Source: Candidatus Binatia bacterium
GTDB lineage: Bacteria > Desulfobacterota > Binatia > Bin18
Length of the DNA: 64,000 nt
Direction of reading: 5' to 3'
NCBI GenBank assembly: GCA_022820725.1
Contig: JAJEFA010000011.1
Coordinates: forward strand, 62,001 to 126,000
Under the pieces are notes generated by a model. That model did no database searches and was not told where the DNA came from. It saw only the letters and a program-made list of their open reading frames with translations. Position 1 is the first letter of the stretch; the number at the start of each line of letters is the position of its first letter. Both the position numbers and the translations under genes were made by a program. Positions 42,371-52,100 of the stretch are shown one piece after another.

Positions 42371-43577
42371 TCATGCTTTCAGCCAGTCCCCAACGGGTTT
42401 CAACAGGAATGCCTCAAGGTCGATGCCGTCGCCCCCGACGAGCAGCTTACGCGTGGGTCGAAACGCCTCGGAAAAGGCCGCCATGCCCGCCAGCGTATCA
42501 ACCGCGCGCCCGCTCTTGACCTCAATGGCAACCAGGCTGTTGCCGGCACGGACGACGAAATCCACCTCACGGTTACGCTCACGCCAGTAATAGGCTTGGC
42601 ACTCACCCACGGCCGCGGCGTTGGCCAGATGCGCGCCAACTGCGGACTCGACCAGGCGTCCCCAAAAGGCACGGTCTTGGCGGGCCTGCCTGAGCGTCAT
42701 GCCGGCCTGGGCCGTGATCAGAGCAGTGTTGAAGACCTGGAGCTTGGGGCTCGACGCCCGCCGCCGCGCTACGCCTCCGGCGTATTTTTGCAGGCCGGTG
42801 ACCAGACCCGCACCGGACAAGAGGTCAAGGTAATGGGCCAAGGTGGTCGCGTTGCCGGCATCTTGGAGCTGGCCGAGCATCTTGGTGTAGGACAGAATCT
42901 GTCCGGAGTAGGCGCAGCTCAGTTCAAGCAGTCTGCGTAGCAAAGCCGGCTTGTCGACGCGAGAGAGGAGCAGCACGTCGCGGGAGATGACAGGTTCAAT
43001 AAGCGCGTCGCGGACGTAGCGCGCCCAGCGGACCGGCTGTCGGATGAGCGGGGCCGCGCCGGGATACGCACCGTAGAAGGTAGTGCTCCAGAGACCAGCC
43101 AAATGCCTGTTGCATTTCGGCAAGGCTCCAGTGCGGCAGACGCACCATCTCGAAACGTCCGGCCAGGCTCTCGCTCAGGCCGCGCTCGACCAGGAGTGGC
43201 GCCGAGCCGAGCAAAACGACCTTGAGCGGCCGGCCTATGCGAGTGTCAGCATCCCACAGGTGCTTCACCGTCTCCGACCAGCCCGTGACCTTCTGCACCT
43301 CGTCGAGAACCAGGAGCGCGCCGTCCGTATCTGCCGCATCGGTGAGACTCCGCGCGGCCTCCCACTGCTGTTCAATCCACTGGACGCCGCGTAAAGTCGG
43401 CTCGTCCGCACTGGCATAGCGGGTCGGCAGGCCGGACTGCCTTGCGGCCTGCCCCGCCAGCGTCGTCTTGCCGACCTGCCGGGCACCGGCAACGACCTGG
43501 ATAAAACGACGCGGCTCCAGCAGCCGGCTGGTCAACTCTTGGGCCTGGGGACGGGTATAGCCGGACAATTTACTCAT
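42371..43577 (-). pseudogene. DUF4143 AAA ATPase split by a frameshift
   Basis: Part one (43577 down to about 43080): VVAGARQVGKTTLAGQAARQ (Walker A), ALLVLDEVQKVTGWSE (Walker B), VVLLGSAPLLVERG, LAEMQQAFGWSLEHYL. At 43077-43082 the frame is lost; a shift of one base resumes FYGAYPGAAPLIRQPVRWAR and runs through the DUF4143 half to REVDFVVRAGNSLVAIEVKS (D...E-x-K). Repaired, it would be close to 400 residues. It is the same family as 38915-40123 but a different branch. Start at 43577 lies in a palindrome. Confidence 0.8.
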
Positions 43578-43610
43578 GATAATGAGTAATTTTACTCAAG
43601 ATATCGAGTA
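43570..43610 (-). promoter_or_regulatory. Clustered TACTC/GAGTA inverted repeats over the ATPase start
   Basis: TTACTCAT (43570-43577) and ATGAGTAA (43582-43589) are perfect inverted repeats separated by GATA, overlapping the start codon. A second pair, TACTC (43593-43597) and GAGTA (43606-43610), follows. The four related half-sites look like an operator for a dimeric repressor. Confidence 0.5.
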
Positions 43611-43709
43611 GGTCAAGGCTGTCGAAAGCATCAGGGAATCAATGAGCGGTTTGACGGTTTCGCCGGTCTGCTGGATAATCTCTTGATTCCTGTCCAGAAA
43701 TACCCGGCA

Positions 43710-43752
43710 GTGTCCGGTGAATTACCGGATATTACCGGACACTTTCGGACAC
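43710..43752. repeat. ACCGGACAC iteron-like inverted/direct repeats
   Basis: GTGTCCGGT (43710-43718) and ACCGGACAC (43734-43742) are perfect inverted repeats; between them is TTACCGGATA, and after them TTCGGACAC. Four related boxes in 43 bp, in a 300-bp gene-free stretch (43578-43874) between the ATPase and HicB. Possibly a repressor or replication-protein binding site; no protein identified. Confidence 0.45.
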
Positions 43753-43874
43753 TAAGGGAAAAATGCTGTCATTTCAGATCGATGAGAAAATGACGAAGGA
43801 GCCGAAAGAGCTTACTCAGGCGACGGCTCGAAACCAGTAATTCCTGAGTGCATTGGATACCGTTGGGAGAAGAG

Positions 43875-44039
43875 ATGCGCTATACAGTAATTCTTGAACC
43901 AGAAGAGGAAGGTGGCTTCCATATATGGTGTCCCGCCCTTAAGGGCTGTCATTCGCAGGGTGACACGAAAGAGGAAGCGTTAGACAATGTCCAGGAAGCA
44001 ATCGCTGCCTATCTGGAGAGCTTACGAGATGCGGGATAA
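43875..44039 (+). CDS. HicB-family antitoxin-like protein, no HicA seen
   Basis: 54 residues: MRYTVILEPEEEGGFHIWCP then ALKGCHSQGDTKEEALDN and VQEAIAAYLESL is the degenerate RNase-H-like fold of short HicB proteins. I chose ATG 43875 (GGGAGAAGAG upstream) over 43848. There is no C-terminal DNA-binding domain and no hicA on either side. It overlaps the next small gene by 11 bp. Confidence 0.82.
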   Translation: MRYTVILEPEEEGGFHIWCPALKGCHSQGDTKEEALDNVQEAIAAYLESLRDAG

Positions 44040-44196
44040 CCTCACACTCCCCGCTCCAGAGGAAACAGTGTTGTACCGGATTTGTAGAGATGATGGGGAG
44101 GACGCCTCTCCACTTACGGAAGTGATGACACTTGAAGCGCACCGAGCACTTATCAGGCTTTTGTTGAGAGAAAAGGAAGGCCAAAACTGCACATAA
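44029..44196 (+). CDS. Small protein coupled to HicB, unknown family
   Basis: 55 residues: MRDNLTLPAPEETVLYRICR, DDGEDASPLTEVMTLEAHRA, LIRLLLREKEG. Overlaps the end of the HicB gene by 11 bp, so they are co-translated. A start-less copy is at 42178-42354. The conserved core LYRICRD-GED-SPLTEVMTLE between the two copies indicates it was under selection. Could take the place of the missing HicA, but has none of its sequence features. Confidence 0.65.
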   Translation: MRDNLTLPAPEETVLYRICRDDGEDASPLTEVMTLEAHRALIRLLLREKEGQNCT

Positions 44197-44301
44197 AGCA
44201 CCCCGACGGTTCAATAAGTTATTGATTTCATTGAATTCAGGTCAGAGACCCCCCTCTATATAGTTTCTGAGTGTTTGTTAGGAAATAACAGTGTTTTAAT
44301 A

Positions 44302-44502
44302 ATGGACGCGTTGGAACACCTTGAGCAACAGGTCTTACAACTCTCGTCGGAAGACTTGGATAAGTTTCGGGCATGGTTTCTCGGACCTGACCATCAGCTC
44401 TGGGACAAAGAGATTGAGGCCGACGCCAGGGCTGGAAAGCTGGGTCGCCTCATCAACGAAGCGCGAGCGGAACTCAAGGCGGGAAAGACTCGTGAGCTTT
44501 GA
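44302..44502 (+). CDS. Antitoxin-like protein of an unnamed RelE/ParE-linked family
   Basis: 66 residues: MDALEHLEQQVLQLSSEDLD, KFRAWFLGPDHQLWDKEIEA, DARAGKLGRLINEARAELKAG, KTREL (broken up here for length). The pattern FRAWF...WD-IE-DA-AGKL is one I associate with antitoxins preceding RelE-like toxins. Downstream, from about 44509, a frame HFASSKSWARHRAF resembles a toxin N-terminus but runs into a dispersed repeat and is not toxin-like after 20 codons. The toxin is therefore lost. Confidence 0.65.
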   Translation: MDALEHLEQQVLQLSSEDLDKFRAWFLGPDHQLWDKEIEADARAGKLGRLINEARAELKAGKTREL

Positions 44503-44580
44503 GACATTTTGCGTCCTCGAAATCTTGGGCACGCCATCGCGCTTTTGCTCAAACGAAAGCCGGCAGCCAGGCCCAGACCT

Positions 44581-44609
44581 CTGGATGCCGGATCAAGTCC
44601 GGCATGACG
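44581..44609. repeat. ATGCCGGA..TCCGGCAT palindromic dispersed repeat
   Basis: CTGGATGCCGGATCAAGTCC followed by GGCATGACG: an 8-bp stem with a 5-nt loop. This sequence type is familiar from intergenic repeats in many bacterial genomes. It sits where the toxin gene after 44302-44502 should continue. Confidence 0.65.
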
Positions 44610-44833
44610 GGAGCGGAACGACAAGGCCACAGCCTGGCGTAAAACGCTCTCGCCTTGGGGTCACACAAACTCTTGTCCGCCCACATGAAACACGGTAGAA
44701 CTCAGGCCAAGAGCGGCCCGAAGGGAGAGTATGGAGAGACGGAGGTTCCTTTTTACGGGGGAAGTATCCCCCGCGCCCCCTCCTCCGCTTTTCTTTTGGG
44801 GACACAGCCGCTCTGGGCAGTGCGAGGCAAGAC

Positions 44834-45568
44834 ATGCGGGTGACAGTGCTTGGCGCGGGCGATGCGTTCTGTAGCGGGGGGCGACGCCATAGCGGCTATC
44901 TGGTTGAAGCCCCCGACGCCTGCTTTCTGCTCGACTGCGGCACGACCACGCTGCTCGCCCTCAAATCTCTCGGTATTCCGGCGGACCGCATAGACTTTGT
45001 GGCCCTCAGCCATCTGCACGGTGATCATTTTGGCGGCCTGCCGTTTCTCTTTCTCGAATATATCTATGAAAACCGGCGCTCCCGGCCCCTCACCATAGTC
45101 GGGCCGCCGGGGACCGAAGAGCGGGTGCGCACCCTCCACGCCACCATGTACCGCGAGCTGTCGCAACGGCCGTGCTGTTTTGATATCCGCTTCCGTGAAA
45201 TGATGCCGGGACAGCAAACGGCCCTCTTTGGTGTGCAGTTGCTGCCCTTCCGCGTGCCGCACCAGGAGCGGGATATCTCGTTTGGCTATCGGGTCGAAAC
45301 CGCCGGCCGGGCGCTGTTGTACTCCGGTGACTGCGGCTGGAACGAGGACCTGGTCCGGTATTCGCACGGGACCGACCTGTTTATCTGTGAGTGTTGCTAT
45401 TTTCAGACCGAGACCTCCTTCCATATCAGCTATCCCAGGATCGCCCAGGAGCAGCACCGCCTGGGCTGTAAACGCCTGCTGCTCAGCCATATTGGCCGGG
45501 AAGTCCTGGAACGGCAGGGCGAGGTCGTGCTGGAATGCGCCCACGACGGGATGGTGATCGAGGTCTAG
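44834..45568 (+). CDS. MBL-fold metallo-hydrolase (RNase Z-like)
   Basis: 244 residues. MRVTVLGAGDAFCSGGRRHS and the zinc motif LSHLHGDHFGGLPF, with later ligands LYSGDCGWNED and LLSHIG, define a metallo-beta-lactamase-fold hydrolase of the RNase Z/YhfI-like branch. CECCYFQTETSFHISYP is unusual for three close cysteines. Substrate unknown: tRNA 3' processing needs an exosite that is not evident here. Confidence 0.88.
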   Translation: MRVTVLGAGDAFCSGGRRHSGYLVEAPDACFLLDCGTTTLLALKSLGIPADRIDFVALSHLHGDHFGGLPFLFLEYIYENRRSRPLTIVGPPGTEERVRTLHATMYRELSQRPCCFDIRFREMMPGQQTALFGVQLLPFRVPHQERDISFGYRVETAGRALLYSGDCGWNEDLVRYSHGTDLFICECCYFQTETSFHISYPRIAQEQHRLGCKRLLLSHIGREVLERQGEVVLECAHDGMVIEV

Positions 45569-45671
45569 CCAGGCCTGATTTCCTTTCCCGAGACGGCCGA
45601 TTTCCGGCTTGCCTTCCTCACGCTAACACCTTGACGCTATTACTGTTTGCCCCTACACTTTCCCTTCTCTT

Positions 45672-46112
45672 ATGTCGATACGCATCCTTGTCTTACACGG
45701 CCCGAACCTGAACATGCTGGGTCTGCGTGAGCCCGACATTTACGGGACAACGACCCTGGCCGACGTGAATGACCGGATTGCCGCCCTGGCTCAGGAGCTT
45801 GGCGTCGAGGTTGACACCTTCCAGTCGAATCACGAGGGCCAGTTGGTCGATAAAATCCAGGCTGCCCGCGGACAGTACGCGGCGCTCATTATCAACGCCG
45901 GCGCCTACACCCATACGAGTGTTGCCCTGCTGGACGCGATTTTATCGGCGGAACTCCCGACTATCGAGGTCCACCTCTCGAATCTGTATAAACGCGAACC
46001 GTTTCGCCATCACTCCTATATTGCGAGTGCGGCGGTCGGGCAGATCTGCGGCTTTGGCGCGGACAGCTATCTGCTGGGCCTCCGCGCGGCGGTCGCCCTC
46101 GCCCGGAGTTGA
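45672..46112 (+). CDS. aroQ: 3-dehydroquinate dehydratase, type II
   Basis: 146-residue shikimate-pathway enzyme. [21 protein letters not shown] holds the catalytic Tyr, [13 protein letters not shown] and [18 protein letters not shown] the substrate-binding residues, and [19 protein letters not shown] the catalytic His with the lid Arg. Normal length. It precedes accB by about 90 bp on the same strand, a neighbourhood (aroQ-accB-accC) shared by many bacteria. Confidence 0.96.
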   Translation: MSIRILVLHGPNLNMLGLREPDIYGTTTLADVNDRIAALAQELGVEVDTFQSNHEGQLVDKIQAARGQYAALIINAGAYTHTSVALLDAILSAELPTIEVHLSNLYKREPFRHHSYIASAAVGQICGFGADSYLLGLRAAVALARS

Positions 46113-46204
46113 GCCCGCTCTCATGACCTGCCAAAACGATGTCAGGGTGACGCAGAGCGTGCTATAAAGAGAGGCGTTGGCATAGCATCGAGTGAAGGAC
46201 ACGT

Positions 46205-46657
46205 ATGGAGATTGACGAAATCCGGAAGCTCATTGAGCTGATGGAAGAAAAAGGGGTCAGCGAGCTGGAGCTCAAACATCGTGCGGGCGAGGTCCGCCTG
46301 GTGCGCGGGGAACCGGCTTCCGTGCCCGCGACCGTCCAGCCGCAGCCGGCCTCAGCCCCGGTCCCGCCTCCGGCAGAGACCACCACCGCAGCCCAGGAAC
46401 AGGACGGCCTTGACCCCGGCCTGACCATCACCTCGCCCATGGTCGGCACCTTTTATGGTGCGCCCAACCCCGACGCCCCGTCCTTTGTGGCAGTCGGCGG
46501 GATGGTGGAAACCGGCGATGTGGTGTGCATCATCGAAGCCATGAAAATGATGAATGAAATCGAGGCGGAGATTCGCGGGCGGGTGCGCCGGGTTTTGGTC
46601 GAGAATGGCCAGCCGGTCGAATATGGCCAAGCCCTGTTTCTCCTTGAGCCCGTTTAG
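46205..46657 (+). CDS. accB: Biotin carboxyl carrier protein of acetyl-CoA carboxylase
   Basis: 150 residues: helical N-terminus ([20 protein letters not shown]), a Pro/Ala linker (residues about 45-65), and the biotinyl domain with [18 protein letters not shown] and the biotinylated Lys in [12 protein letters not shown]. First step of fatty-acid synthesis. It is followed by repeat copy E, then accC. Confidence 0.96.
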   Translation: MEIDEIRKLIELMEEKGVSELELKHRAGEVRLVRGEPASVPATVQPQPASAPVPPPAETTTAAQEQDGLDPGLTITSPMVGTFYGAPNPDAPSFVAVGGMVETGDVVCIIEAMKMMNEIEAEIRGRVRRVLVENGQPVEYGQALFLLEPV

Positions 46658-46700
46658 TTGAGTCATTGAGTCTATTGAGTCGGTTGGAAGAGTCCGAGTC
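46656..46700. repeat. 9-bp-period intergenic repeat, copy E
   Basis: Three units (AGTTGAGTC, ATTGAGTCT, ATTGAGTCG), then GTTGGAAGAGTCCGAGTC. It begins at the accB stop codon and ends 2 bases before the accC start, so it occupies the whole operon spacer. Confidence 0.7.
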
Positions 46701-46702
46701 AC

Positions 46703-48091
46703 GTGTTTAAGAAAGTCCTCATTGCCAATCGGGGTGAGATTGCGGTCCGTATCCTGCGGGCCTGCCGGGCCATGGAGATTGCCACCGTGGCCGTGTACTC
46801 GACGGCCGACCGTGACGCCCTGCATGTCCGTCTGGCTGATGAGAGCGTATGTATCGGGCCGCCGAATCCGCTCGAAAGCTATCTCAATATTCCCGCGATT
46901 GTCAGCGCCGCGCTGGCCTTTGGCGCGGATGCGGTTCATCCCGGCTATGGGTTTCTGTCCGAGAACGGCGATTTTGCCGAGGCGTGTCAGCGCTCGGGCC
47001 TGACCTTTATCGGTCCCCGCGTCCGCAACATCCGTCTGATGGGGGATAAACCGCGCGCGCGGCGGATCATGGAGCGCGCCGGCGTGCCGGTTTTATCCGG
47101 AACCTCGTCCGGGACCACGGATGTCAAAGAAGCCCAGGCCGTGGCGGCCCAGATCGGCTTTCCCATTCTGATAAAAGCCGCGGGCGGCGGCGGCGGGCGT
47201 GGCCTGCGGGTCGTCCAGAATCCCCACGAACTCTCGACCCTGTTTGCCGTTGCCCGGGAAGAGGGTGAAAACGCGTTTGGGAACGGGACGCTGTACGTCG
47301 AGAAATATCTGGAACGCGCCCGGCATATCGAGTTTCAGATTGTGGGCGATCAGCACCGCAACGTCATTCACCTTGGGGAGCGCGAGTGTTCGATCCAGCG
47401 TCGGTATCAGAAACTCATTGAGGAAGCACCCTCGCCGGCCCTGACCAAACGCCTGCGCGAACGGATGGGCACCATGGCCGTCAAGGCGGCCCAAGCGGTC
47501 GGCTATACCAATGTCGGGACGATTGAATTTTTGCTCGACCCCCAGGGCCACTTCTACTTTATTGAAATGAATACCCGGGTCCAGGTGGAACACCCGGTGA
47601 CCGAGATGATGACGGGCATAGACGTGGTCCAGGCCGGCATCCGCTCGGCCGGGGGTGAGCCCTTGCCCTGGCGTCAGAAGGATATCCGTTTTTCAGGCCA
47701 CGCCATCGAGTGCCGGGTGGTGGCCGAAGACCCCATCACCATGCTGCCTTCTCCTGGGACGATTCGGACCTATCATCCCCCGGGCGGGATGGGTGTCCGG
47801 GTGGAAGCCGGCGTGATGGAGAACAGCACGGTTCCCGTTTACTATGACTCTCTGGTGGCAAAAGTCATTGTGAGCGCCCAGACGCGCGCCGAGGCCGTCC
47901 AACGGATGCGCGCCGCTCTGTCGGAATATCGGATTGACGGTATTAAAACGAATATCCCGCTGCACCAAAGAATTCTGCGCGACCGGGATTTTTTAGCCGG
48001 CAAGGTGCACACACGGTATCTGGATACATTTTTGGCCCGCTCGAATAATGGTGCGGCTCGCCCGTCCCAACGCACCACCAAGGAGGTGTAG
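46703..48091 (+). CDS. accC: Biotin carboxylase of acetyl-CoA carboxylase
   Basis: 462 residues with GTG start (MFKKVLIANRGEIAVRILRA). HPGYGFLSENGDFAEAC, ATP-grasp KAAGGGGGRGLRVV, ERECSIQRRYQKLIEEAPSP and FIEMNTRVQVEHPVTEM are complete. The ATP-dependent carboxylation of AccB biotin. No clear Shine-Dalgarno is present, because repeat E fills the spacer; translation may depend on accB. Confidence 0.97.
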   Translation: MFKKVLIANRGEIAVRILRACRAMEIATVAVYSTADRDALHVRLADESVCIGPPNPLESYLNIPAIVSAALAFGADAVHPGYGFLSENGDFAEACQRSGLTFIGPRVRNIRLMGDKPRARRIMERAGVPVLSGTSSGTTDVKEAQAVAAQIGFPILIKAAGGGGGRGLRVVQNPHELSTLFAVAREEGENAFGNGTLYVEKYLERARHIEFQIVGDQHRNVIHLGERECSIQRRYQKLIEEAPSPALTKRLRERMGTMAVKAAQAVGYTNVGTIEFLLDPQGHFYFIEMNTRVQVEHPVTEMMTGIDVVQAGIRSAGGEPLPWRQKDIRFSGHAIECRVVAEDPITMLPSPGTIRTYHPPGGMGVRVEAGVMENSTVPVYYDSLVAKVIVSAQTRAEAVQRMRAALSEYRIDGIKTNIPLHQRILRDRDFLAGKVHTRYLDTFLARSNNGAARPSQRTTKEV

Positions 48092-48093
48092 CC

Positions 48094-49170
48094 ATGCGTT
48101 TCGGGACTTCTGCCGCCCTTGTGTTGACTGTTTTCTTCTCTCTTGCCTGTCTCGATGTCGTCCCAGGAGCGCGCGCCGAGTCTGAGACGCCTCCGAGCGG
48201 CGGCACAACCCCCGATACGGTGGCCTTTATCGGTCCTCGGATGCAGGTTGACGAGCCCGTGTTCGATTTTGGGCAGGTCGAACAGGGGGAACAGGTGACG
48301 CATGATTTTCGATTCGCCAATCAGGGCAACCGGGATTTGCGGGTGCAGTCCGTCAAAACCTCGTGCGGCTGTACCGCCGCAGTGATTGCCGCGGATACCA
48401 TCCCGCCCGGCACGGAGGGCACTATTCAGGCCACGTTTGACACCAAGCGGTTTGCCGGCCAAAAAGCCAAAGACATCCGCGTCCATACCAACGATCCCCT
48501 CAGCCCGGTCACGACCCTGACGCTCCGGGGAGAGATTACCACCGAGATACAGGTGCAGCCGGCCCAGCTGTATCTCGGACGGCTCCAGCGCGGCGTCCCG
48601 ACCACACGCACGGTCACGGTTCTGTACGATGAAAACAAATCCCTGGCAATCACGGACATCACCAATGGCAATCCCGCCATCAGCGTCCGGGCCGAAGACG
48701 CCCAGGTCGAGGGCAAAAAGGGTAAGGCGCTTCAGGTGAGTGTTTCCAAAACCGCGCAGCGCGGCCCGCTCAACGACACCATTACGGTTACCACGACGAG
48801 CACGAAAAAGCCGACCATTAGCATTCCGGTTGTGGGGAGTATCGAAGGCGATATCAGTGTCTCGCCGTCCCAGGTCTCGTTTGGGGTCGTCCACCAGGGA
48901 GTCGGAGAGACCCGGACGGTACGTATCAAGAACCGCTCCGCTCAGCCCCTCGGCATCGGACAGGTACAGAGTTCGCTCGCCAGCGTTGTCCCCGAGCTGA
49001 CCGAGGTCACGCCGGGCAAAGAGTTTGAGCTGCGCTTACATATCACGGGCGACACGGAGCCGGGTCGGATACGCGGCAGCATTGAGATCATGACCGACCA
49101 TCCCGAAGAAACACATCTCACGATCCCCCTGTTCGGTATTGTCGCTGCCGCGCGGCAGGCCAGCCGCTAA
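48094..49170 (+). CDS. Secreted DUF1573-domain protein
   Basis: 358 residues with an N-terminal signal peptide (LVLTVFFSLACLDVVPGARA). The first domain, VFDFGQVEQGEQVTHDFRFA with VKTSCGCTAAV, is the DUF1573/ASH-like beta sandwich with its CGC motif. Two more related domains follow (about 145-235 and 245-350; ITVTTTSTKKPTISIPVVGS, GVVHQGVGETRTVRIKNRS). Periplasmic or surface beta protein of unknown role. It starts 2 bp after accC and ends 10 bp before mfd. Confidence 0.85.
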   Translation: MRFGTSAALVLTVFFSLACLDVVPGARAESETPPSGGTTPDTVAFIGPRMQVDEPVFDFGQVEQGEQVTHDFRFANQGNRDLRVQSVKTSCGCTAAVIAADTIPPGTEGTIQATFDTKRFAGQKAKDIRVHTNDPLSPVTTLTLRGEITTEIQVQPAQLYLGRLQRGVPTTRTVTVLYDENKSLAITDITNGNPAISVRAEDAQVEGKKGKALQVSVSKTAQRGPLNDTITVTTTSTKKPTISIPVVGSIEGDISVSPSQVSFGVVHQGVGETRTVRIKNRSAQPLGIGQVQSSLASVVPELTEVTPGKEFELRLHITGDTEPGRIRGSIEIMTDHPEETHLTIPLFGIVAAARQASR

Positions 49171-49180
49171 CACGTCGTCT

Positions 49181-52100
49181 ATGGATGTAGGTCCGTCGCT
49201 CGCTGCCCCCCTCTCGGTTGCCCTTGAGACAACGGCGCGGCTCAGTGCTGCTGCGCCTGCACCCAATGTCATCCGTCTGGCCGGACTCAAGGGCGCGGCG
49301 CCGGCGTTTTTCATAGCCCGTCATCTGCAACACACTCCGCAGCCAACGCTGTGTGTGCTGCCGTCGGATAAACAGGCCGAGACCTTCGCCGCCGACCTGC
49401 GCTTCTTTATCGGCGAGGACCTTGCCTCGCGGGTCCGTTACTACCCGGCCTGGGACGTGTCGGTGGCCGACGGCCTGTCTCCCAACAGTGAGGTCGTCGC
49501 CGCGCAGATTGAGGGGCTGTACGATGCGCTCTCGGTCGCCACGCCCATTCTCGTCACCTCGGCCCAGGCCCTGCTGCAACGGCTCCTGCCCCAGGAAGAG
49601 TTCATCACCGCAACCTTCCGGCTGCGTACCGGCGATGAACTCCCGCTGTCCGCCTTCGTCGATTACTGCCTGCAGTGGGGCTACCGACGGGTCCCGCTGG
49701 TTGAAGAAAAAGGCGAGATCAGTGTCCGTGGGGGGATTGTTGATCTCTTTCCGCCACTCGCCCGGCACCCACTGCGGGTCGAGTTCCTTGGAGACAGCAT
49801 CGAGACCATGCGCTCGTTTGATCCGGCCTCGCAGCGTTCGCTCGATGCCTGCGAGGAGATCATGGTCTTACCCATGCGCTTCTTTTCGGTCGTACGTCTC
49901 CAGGCCGCCTGGCGCACGATTGAAGAGGCTCTGGATGCCGGAGATATCCCTCATAGAGAACAGCAGCGGATTATCGAGAACCTCAAGAGCGGGTTGCCTT
50001 TCCCTGGGGTCGAATTCTTCCTGCCGTATCTCTATCCCGACCTGGAACACCTGGGGGAGTACCTGCCCCGCGGAACGGTCGTGTGGACCCTGGACCCGGC
50101 TGAACAGGAAAGCGAGAGTGCGACGTTCTGGGAACAGCTTGAATCACGGGTGGACACGGCTCGGGAGGCTGGCCGGTTTGTTCCGCCTCCAGAGCGTTAT
50201 TATCTGCCGGCGAAACAGGTGGTGGACGGGCGCACGGCCTTCTTAACTGTTGAAGTGCGCGGCCTGGAAACCGTCGAGGCTGATTGTACTGTCACTTCGA
50301 CGCTGCATAGAGGCCTGAAACCCGGCGTGTCTTCTCCGGGCGCGGAAAAAAGTCTTGCCCCTCTTGTCGCGCGTATCCGGCAGTGGCAGGACGAGCGGCA
50401 GCAGGTCTATCTGACTGTTTCGAGTCAGAGCCAGGCCGACCACCTTCAGCATCTCTTGCTCGGCCACGATCTGGAACTCCCAATCGAGCAGACGCAGACG
50501 TGGGATGTGCAGGGCGGAGAGCATAGACGCCCGCGGGCCGTGATTGTGGCCGGGCATTTGTCGCAAGGTTTCGCGCTCCCTGCGGATGGGCTGGTCTTCC
50601 TGGCCGAAGAAGAAATTTTCGGTGAGCGTCGTCACAGGCGGCGTTCCCGGCCGCGGCCGGTGGCCGACTATCTGACCGGACTCAGCCAACTGGCTGCCGG
50701 CGACTATGTGGTCCACACCGACCACGGTATTGCCCGCTATCACGGACTCCGGCACCTGAGCGTGGCCGATACCACGGGAGACTATCTCCACCTCGAATAT
50801 GCCGGCGGCGATAAACTCTACGTGCCGGTTGAGCGCATCAATCTGGTCCAGAAGTATGCGGGCGCGGACGGAAAAGAGCCCAGTCTGGACCGCTTGGGCG
50901 GTCAGGCCTGGGAGCGCGTCAAGCGCAAGACCAGGGAAGCCATTCAGGCCATGGCGCGCGAGCTACTCGAAATTCATGCGGTCCGGGAAAGTGCCGAGCG
51001 TCCCGCTCTGGCTACCTTCACCGACGATTACGAGGAGTTTGTGGCCCGTTTTCCGTTTGAAGAAACCCGCGGCCAGCGGGCCGCCATAGAAGATGTGGAA
51101 GCCGATCTGCAAAGCCCCAAGCCCATGGACCGTCTGGTCTGTGGCGATGTGGGTTACGGCAAGACTGAGGTCGCGCTCCGGGCGGCCTATCTGGCGGTTG
51201 AAAATGGCCAGCAGGTCGCCGTTCTGGTGCCTACCACGGTGCTCGCCCAACAGCATGCCGAGACCTTCAGCCGGCGCTTTGCCGACTATCCCATCCGGGT
51301 CGAACTGCTCAATCGATTCCGCTCGGCCCAGGAAGCCAAAGCCGTGGTCCGCGACCTGGCCGCCGGAACGGTGGATATCGTCATCGGCACCCACCGTCTC
51401 CTTCAGCGCGACATTGTGTTCAAGCAGCTCGGACTGGTCGTCATCGACGAAGAGCATCGGTTCGGGGTGACGCATAAGGAAAAAATCAAACGCCTCCGCC
51501 ACGAGGTCGATGTCCTGACACTGTCGGCCACGCCCATCCCGCGTTCGCTCAATATGGGCATGATGGGTCTGCGCGATCTGAGCGTCATTGAAACCCCGCC
51601 CGTGGACCGTCAGGCCATCCGGACCTATGTGGCTCGATTTGATGAAGACCTCGTCCGCTCGGCGATTCTGCACGAACTCGCCAGGGGAGGGCAGGTCTTT
51701 TTTGTCCATAACCGGGTTGAGAGCATTGAAAAAATGGCCGGCCAGTTGCGTGATCTCGTGCCCGAGGCAGTCCTGGCGGTTGCGCATGGCCAGATGGGGG
51801 AACGCGAGCTGGAAACGGTCATGCTGGACTTCATGCACCACCGGGTGAACGTGCTGTGCTGCTCAGCCATTATTGAGTCCGGGCTCGATATCCCGACCGC
51901 GAACACGATTATCATTAACCGGGCGGACCACTTTGGCTTGGCGCAACTGTATCAACTCCGCGGTCGGGTCGGACGGTCCGCCATGCGCGCCTATGCCTAT
52001 TTGCTCATTCCGGGGGAGCGCGCCCTGACCCGGGACGCCCAGCGGCGCTTGGAGGTTCTCCAGGAGCTGGACGATCTGGGTGGAGGGTTTCGTTTGGCGG

